In this document: one piece after another, positions 1-6,080 of the stretch | Numbering within the stretch: position 1 is the stretch's first letter | Layout: each line of letters begins with the position of its first letter | DNA from: Firmicutes bacterium UBA4981 | GTDB lineage: Bacteria; Bacillota; SHA-98; UBA4971 | Assembly (NCBI GenBank): GCA_002398515.1 | Contig: DGZL01000089.1 | Location: 1-6,080, forward strand | Direction: 5' to 3' | Length of the DNA stretch: 6,080 nucleotides | The notes under the pieces: generated by a model | What the model was told of the DNA's origin: nothing | The model's input: only the letters and a program-made list of their open reading frames with translations | Database searches by the model: none | Made by a program: the position numbers and the translations under genes

Positions 1-251
1 TATGTCTGTAAGACGACGTCCCTTGCCCTCTCCAGGGAATTCTTGTCTAAGACATCAGTTTTCACTGCAATGGCTGTTCCGCCATGGGATGTAATTTCCT
101 CAGCCACCGCCTTAGCTTGCTCCTCATTAAGGTCCAAAATAGCGATTTTTGACCCTCTCTTTCCGAGAGCCCTTGCCATTTCGCTGCACAGAATCCCTGC
201 GCCTCCCGTAATCACTGACACTTTTCCTGTAATGTCAAAAAGCTCATCCAT
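1..251 (-). CDS. SDR-family oxidoreductase, probable D-mannonate oxidoreductase (fructuronate reductase), N-terminal part, runs off the left edge
   Basis: Only the first 83 codons are in the window. They read as the start of a classical short-chain dehydrogenase: the Rossmann beta strand and glycine-rich dinucleotide loop are at residues 12-21 (VSVITGGAGI), followed by LCSEMARALG. An acidic end of beta-2 (AILDLNEEQA, about 37-46) is typical of NAD-preferring SDRs, and TDVLD (65-69) is the usual conserved Asp region. The TGGxGxLC form of the loop is what I associate with Bacillus YjmF/UxuB-type mannonate oxidoreductases, which reduce D-fructuronate to D-mannonate. The catalytic Ser-Tyr-Lys lies beyond the edge, so substrate is inferred from this loop and from the uronate isomerase gene 90 bases upstream. 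The ATG at 251 is chosen because AGGAGGT (261-267 reversed) sits 9 bases ahead; the ATG at 256 is out of frame. Alternative: another sugar-acid SDR such as a gluconate 5-dehydrogenase. Confidence 0.85.
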   Translation of the reverse strand, partial: MDELFDITGKVSVITGGAGILCSEMARALGKRGSKIAILDLNEEQAKAVAEEITSHGGTAIAVKTDVLDKNSLERARDVVLQT

Positions 252-3200
252 GTCATGAGTACCTCCTCTTAATTAAGAATCACCGTCATCGTCAATCCCC
301 ATCGTCATCGAGGCCTGCCTGCTGCCGTCATCATCGGGCAATCATGCGAGATGCAGCGCCTCATTGACATTACCGCGAAACAGACTGTCTACGTCTCGCT
401 TGATCTCGTCTTCTGTCAAGATCCATCCTGTGTCCACAAGATCCTGATACTTCTTTACCAATACTTTAGTAATAGTCTCTTTGCTGTGTTTCCATTTGTA
501 GATGAGTTGATCCAGCACCCTGGCGTCAGAGTGTTGAGGAATAAAGCTTGTGCCCAGCAACTCCAAGCGCATAGCAGTCATCTCCTCTACGAGGCTTGGA
601 TTATTCAAGAACCACCAGCATCCGAAGAGCTTAAGATTGGGGAACTTTCGCGCTGCTACGCACAGTTCATGTTGATTTTCCCTTGACAGCATTGAAACAA
701 GGAACCGAATCTCAGGGTTACTCGCACATAGGCGCTCCACTGCGTCAACAGATGCTTTGCCTACACTGTCTCCTGCTACACCCAGCGCAGGGTTAGTCAG
801 TTTCTTCACACCTATCATCAGAGCGAGCGGGAGGTCTGCTTCCCGGCAGAAGGGCAAGACTGCGTCTTTAAGGAGCTTCCCTCGGGGGGATATGTCAGGA
901 TAGGCGAAGTCAGGAGATAAAGACACAGCCAGATACAAAGGCGCCATCTTTTCATAACAATTCTCAAGAAAACGCAGGATCTCCGAGACAGTCGCCTCTC
1001 CGATGTCTTTGTCTACCCGATAGCCCCTACCCTGCAGAATGGGGACTATAGAAGCCCATGTATTGAGTAGAGGGTCAAGCCTAAGGGCTGCCAGGAAACG
1101 AGGATCTCCGCTAATGCCCGCCTCCCAGCGTTTGTATTCGTTTGGGTCGAAAGGATCATTCGTCATAACAATGGCTTCCAGATTCGCCTTGTTGAAAGTC
1201 ATGTCTATGTGTTCTGTGATTGCAAGACTTGAGAAAAAGTCGCGATAGCAGGTGAGATCTCTCGATGCCGTGTCCAACCCGAATTCTTGCAGGGCAGTCA
1301 AAACACCGCGACATGCTTCACTTATAGGAGACCGTTCCAAAAAGAGGGTCTTCCAAATCAAATCCGCCTGCTCTCGCTTGCTCATGGCATAGAAGGCCTG
1401 AGGCTTAATGGGCATACAGCGTAGGGTTTCAGCAATCAAATAGTGATATGTCAGCAATTCATCGATACCGCGGAGCAGCAGATCTCCGAAGGGAGCAGAA
1501 TACAAATGTGTGTGAACATCAATAATACCGGCCTCGGCAACGCTTTTCCCAACTATTTCAGGCAGGCGTTCACCTATGACTGCCATGGCTTTGCCTCCAA
1601 TCATACTCGGATCATATGATGCTTTCATACTCAAACAGCATGATATTTCGGGCTGCAACGACGCCCAAGCCTAAAATCTCTTAGGCACTATGACTTCCCT
1701 GGTTAGTTTAATGTTGTTAATGGCCTTTTCCGGCTCACAGAGGCATACGCCTACAAAGAGCGCGTCAATAATTGTGAGTTGCGCTATGCGCGATGATGCG
1801 CTCTCAATTCTGTAACGAGTCTCGCTGGAATACACCCCGAGTTTTATGTCAAGAACCCTGTCAATGGGGGATCTGGCATAATGCGTTATCCCGATTGTGG
1901 TGGCGCCTCGGGATTTTGCCACTTCCAAAGCCTCAATAGTATCTCGGTTGCTACCGGAATGAGAAATCCCAACAACCACATCGCCGGGACCTAAGAGGAT
2001 TGCGGCTACTGCCTGCATATGCGGGTCATTATATGCGATCACAGGCTTTCCTGTTTTTGTGAACTTATGAGCAGCATCCATAGCAATAGGGGCTGAACCG
2101 CCTACTCCGTAGAAATAGATGCGCTTCGCTTCGAAGAGGGTTCGTATTGCGCGCCTCAACTCATTCGTGGACAGCACATTAGTAGTAGTATCCAGGGCCT
2201 GTACATTAGCGCGCACGACTTTTTTCAGAATTGTGTCCGCGTCATCGCCTTCCTTAATCTCCTCATGAAGCGCCTGGAGAGGATTGACTATCTCCAAGGC
2301 TAAGTTGATCTTGAGTTCCTGGAAGCCTCGGAATCCGATTTGCTTACACATACGCACAATTGTGGCTTCACTGACTCCGATCCTTTCAGCCAGTTCAGTA
2401 ATGGGGAGGTTTACTACTTCCCTGGGATGGGCAAGCACGTATTCAGCGACTTTCTGCTCTGATTCCCTAAATGTCAGTTTCCCGTCTCTAATCTTACCTA
2501 GTGTAGAACTCGCCACTATATACCTCCGCACTGCCAATCCATGGGGCTGAAAATTATTTTCTGCATAGTAATCGGTGATATATTGTAACTTCGTTGTACC
2601 CACGAGAAGTCCTGCACTGAGAACAGAAGATTATTTTCAGCACCCCTTTCTCTTTCGTAATCCTCCATTGGAACGATTATTGGAATGAGATTCCCAAATA
2701 TGGTAGAAAGTGCAACACAAGCGAAGTAGAATCTAACCGGAGGGGCGCCAAAGTTACCTGGGATTATGGAAGGTCATCGCAACCTACGAAAGGTCGCGAC
2801 GAACCCTGAAAGGAGGGAAGACATGATTAGGCGTGGTCTTGTATTATGTCTCATACTGCTGATATTGTGCCTAGGACCGGCAGGCTGCTTTGGAAGCAGG
2901 TCTCCGGCCGATCAGGAAGAAACCGGTTCCGTTAAGATCTCCATCTCAAACCCGGAAGCCGGCACGGCGGGATCGGCTAGGAGCTTAAGTGGCGTTCAGC
3001 CATACTCGGGAGGAATGTCTCTCACACAAGCTGAGGTCTCGCTCACCAACGGGACAACAGTTCTGTCACAGAGTGTTACACTGGAAAACGGCCAAGCGGA
3101 GATTACGTTCTCCGACGTGGTGGTAGGACCTTGGACTGTGATTGTCCGGCTAAAAGATACTGAGGGCAACGTCGCTTATGAGGGATCATGCAGAACTGCA

Positions 3201-6080
3201 ATCACTGCAGGCCAAATGGCAGAGGCCAGTGTCGTTCTGCAGCCTGCCCTTGGGACACTTGAACTTAGCGTAGACCTTACAGGCATTCCGGATCATGAAA
3301 GGGTTCAAAGACTGAGGCTGTACAAGGATTCAAATAATCTTAGGAGCCAGACCAACATAAACCGCGAGCCGGGAGTCGATGTGCTCGTCGCCACAGTCTC
3401 AGGCTTACAGCCAAAGACTCATTACATGATGATCAAACTTTTCGACGAGAACGGAGATCTTGCATATGAAAGTCTATGGGAAGAAATCCAAATACTTCCT
3501 GGCACGACAACGACAGTTAGTTGGGATTTCTTACCTGGCGACGTGTCAATTATCGTAGACTTCAATGAACCACCGTCTCCCCCGACAAACCTTGCAGTGG
3601 CTCTCTCTGAGGATGAAGTTGTCCTTACGTGGAATGAATCGATAGACTCTGATCTTATAGGGTATAACGTTTACAGACGGCAACCGCCTTTTGAAGGATT
3701 CAAAGTCATAGCCGAAGTTCAGCATTCACAGGGCGCGGGACAACAGAGCTTCATAGATGCCGGCACAAAAACAGGTGTTACATACTCCTACATTGTGACT
3801 GCTGTTGACGGGTGTGGGAATGAAAGCTCAAGGAGCAACGAAGTCACTGTAAGTGTGCCGTAAGAGACAATCGCCAATTCAGCCATGGTACAGTAGCACA
3901 CTTAGTACAGCGCCGTAGTACACTACCGGAAAAGTAGTCACCTGCAGCCGGCCTCGCCTGGAACGGCTCACCCGGAAAGGCGGAAGCCGGCTGCCAGTAT
4001 CCGCAGCGTCTGATTCCTACTTGCGCGAGGTGTTGCGGGCAGGTTTGTCTGCCTTAAGCTGCTTTTCAAGAAGCCATACAATAGGCGGGATAAGCAGCAG
4101 TTGAATTACTATGCCCGGAAGACTCGCAACGAGTCCTGCTGTTATCGGATAGAAAACCGGAACCGGGCCGAATCCGAATAACGGCAGAATGTAGGCTGCA
4201 AGAATCCCGTACACAATCCGTCCACCGAACATAGCGATAATCAGTGACAAGATCACATGAAGCCTCCGGGTTCTGTAAGCAAATCCGGAAAGCAGGCCAT
4301 ACACGGCAAGTTCTGCCACCATCATCTGAGCCTTCGGAGGCATAAGAGGAGGCATCCCTGTTAAAAGAGAGCTCAAGATGGGAGTCACGGCCCCAACTAA
4401 ACAGCCGATAACAGGCCCGGTTATGAATCCTGCAAGCAATACCGGGATGTGCATGGGAAGAAATATAGCCCCTGCGCCAATGGAATGAAATGCAATTGGC
4501 ACAATAATTCCCAGTGCCACGAACAGTCCGCCTAGAATTAGATTCCTAATGTTACCGTCCCTCATAGTCGATACCCCTTTCCACATGAATACTTCTTATG
4601 CCCTTCTCGGGAAAACCTTGTCGCAGCTTCTTCCAGTCGGCAGCTTTTTCTTATCGCGAATGCCCTAAGACAAAGAAAAAGCCTGCGTACTATCTTTGTC
4701 TACTGACAAAGAACGCAGACCTTCTTGGTCATACACTATTTGCGTAATATCTTATGTTTGGCTATCCACCGGGCAGCGGTTGCTCACATTCAATCCAGCA
4801 GTTCAATAGTTTTCTCTACCAAGGCATCAATCTGGCGAGGCAACGGATCTATCTTGGCGCCTACGATCTCCACTCCGCAACGAGTCATGGGAATCAGGAA
4901 CTTATGCGCTTTACATGAGGCTATAGCGCTTGCCATTTTAGGAGTCAGCTCACCAAGTATGGAGTTTGCAAGCACTATCCCTAGCGGTCCTAAGATAACG
5001 TCTACAGTTTCAACTGTCACGACAATGGCGTTCTCGCCTGTAGCTCCTTCATCCGCTCCGGCCTTAAGCATTGAGCCCGTTGCCAGTGCATTTGTCCCAA
5101 GGGCTATTATCGTCACCTTTGCGGCTTGTTCGGCACTGAGTTCCTTTCTCAGTTTTTCAATGATGCTCTTGCCAATTCCGCCGCCTTGTCCGTCCACAAC
5201 AGCGATCTTCACACTCGGCCTCCTATGCGGCTTGGAAGTCGCCCCTTCATGGGGTCGTCATTGCTGCTGTTTACTCTAGTTCTCGCTTGGACCCTAGATC
5301 CCTTCTTCAAATGCTCAGCGTCTGTCATTCCTCAATCTCATGGGTCATCCGGGAAACGGATCCCCCGGTTCTGTCAATTGCCGCGAGGTCGCTTGCGATC
5401 TCAGCCTTCAGCAGGTGTAACCGGTCGGTGCTCACTCTTCTCATACAGCACCACCCCCTCAAGGTCTATCCGCTTTGCCAGAGACGGACTGGCATCCTCC
5501 TGCATGACCAGGTCAACAGGGATATCTGTGAGAGCGTCCACGGCAGACCAGAGACGCCAATACTCCGACCAGGAAATGCCTTCGACTGCGAGATCAATGT
5601 CGCTGTGAAAGTCGAATTCCCGTCCGCATCCGAGTGAACCGAATAGCACTACCTTCGTGGCGCCGGCATCAGCCAGCAGTGCGGAGGCGTCCTTCGCGGC
5701 CTTCAGCGCCCGTGCCCGCTGCTCTTCGCATGCCTGAAGCCGACGGCTTTCCCTGCGGACATACCCATCAACATATGAACGCACATCCATCCGATCCTGC
5801 CCCCCAGCCAGCCTTATCCATATAACACCCCTTCGGCAATGATATAAATCCCCCGCTGGGCCGGGAATTCCGCAAACGTTGTATTCCCTGGATATGCGTT
5901 CCAACTAGCACTCTGGTTATGGCCGTCAGATTAGATGGGAGCTTTGCCTGTCTATGAAAGAGCGTATAGGGCCCCTTTCAGGGTGTTAGTCGAACATGGC
6001 TCGTCTGGAGAGCCAGTCGGATCGACTTAAAGGCTGCCAGACGGTCGATTGGCTCACGTGGTGAGCCAGTCAAGCGGATC

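Overview
The window looks like a piece of a Bacillota (Firmicutes) chromosome, most likely from a Clostridia-like or related anaerobic lineage. The reasons are strong AGGAGG-type ribosome binding sites in front of nearly every gene, frequent GTG starts, an ECF-transporter S component beside a DUF3842 protein, an RpiR-type sugar regulator and a Bacillus halodurans Bh0493-type uronate isomerase. The lineage call is an inference from gene content, not from a marker gene.

Left part (1-2640, all minus strand): a hexuronate catabolic cluster read in the order rpiR-type regulator (2516 to 1671), uronate isomerase (1586 to 342), then an SDR oxidoreductase of the D-mannonate oxidoreductase/fructuronate reductase type that starts at 251 and leaves the window. 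Together they would turn D-glucuronate (or D-galacturonate) into the keto-uronate and then into the aldonate. The dehydratase and KDG steps are not in view. Two near-identical 17-bp palindromes upstream of the regulator (2547-2563 and 2624-2640) are good operator candidates.

Middle (2641-4016): a plus-strand gene, divergent from the regulator, encodes a probable lipoprotein with two related beta-rich repeats and a C-terminal fibronectin type III domain. A GC-rich inverted repeat (3944-3994) lies between its end and the convergent gene that follows.

Right part (4017-6080, minus strand): reading leftward from the right edge there is an MNT-type nucleotidyltransferase (5790 to 5401), an overlapping short frame that looks like the severed N-terminus of its HepT/HEPN partner (5444 to 5325), a DUF3842 gene (5212 to 4790), a strong intrinsic terminator (4718-4672) and a six-helix ECF S component (4565 to 4017). 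The nucleotidyltransferase region is visibly richer in G+C than its neighbours, and the last 80 bases fold into two adjacent hairpins sharing a GAGCCAGTC motif. The MNT/broken-HepT unit and this structured edge are the most accessory-looking parts.

I see no rRNA, tRNA, CRISPR array, transposase or complete new system. The most useful leads are the regulator's paired operators, the DUF3842/ECF pairing with its alternative RNA hairpins, and the orphaned MNT gene.
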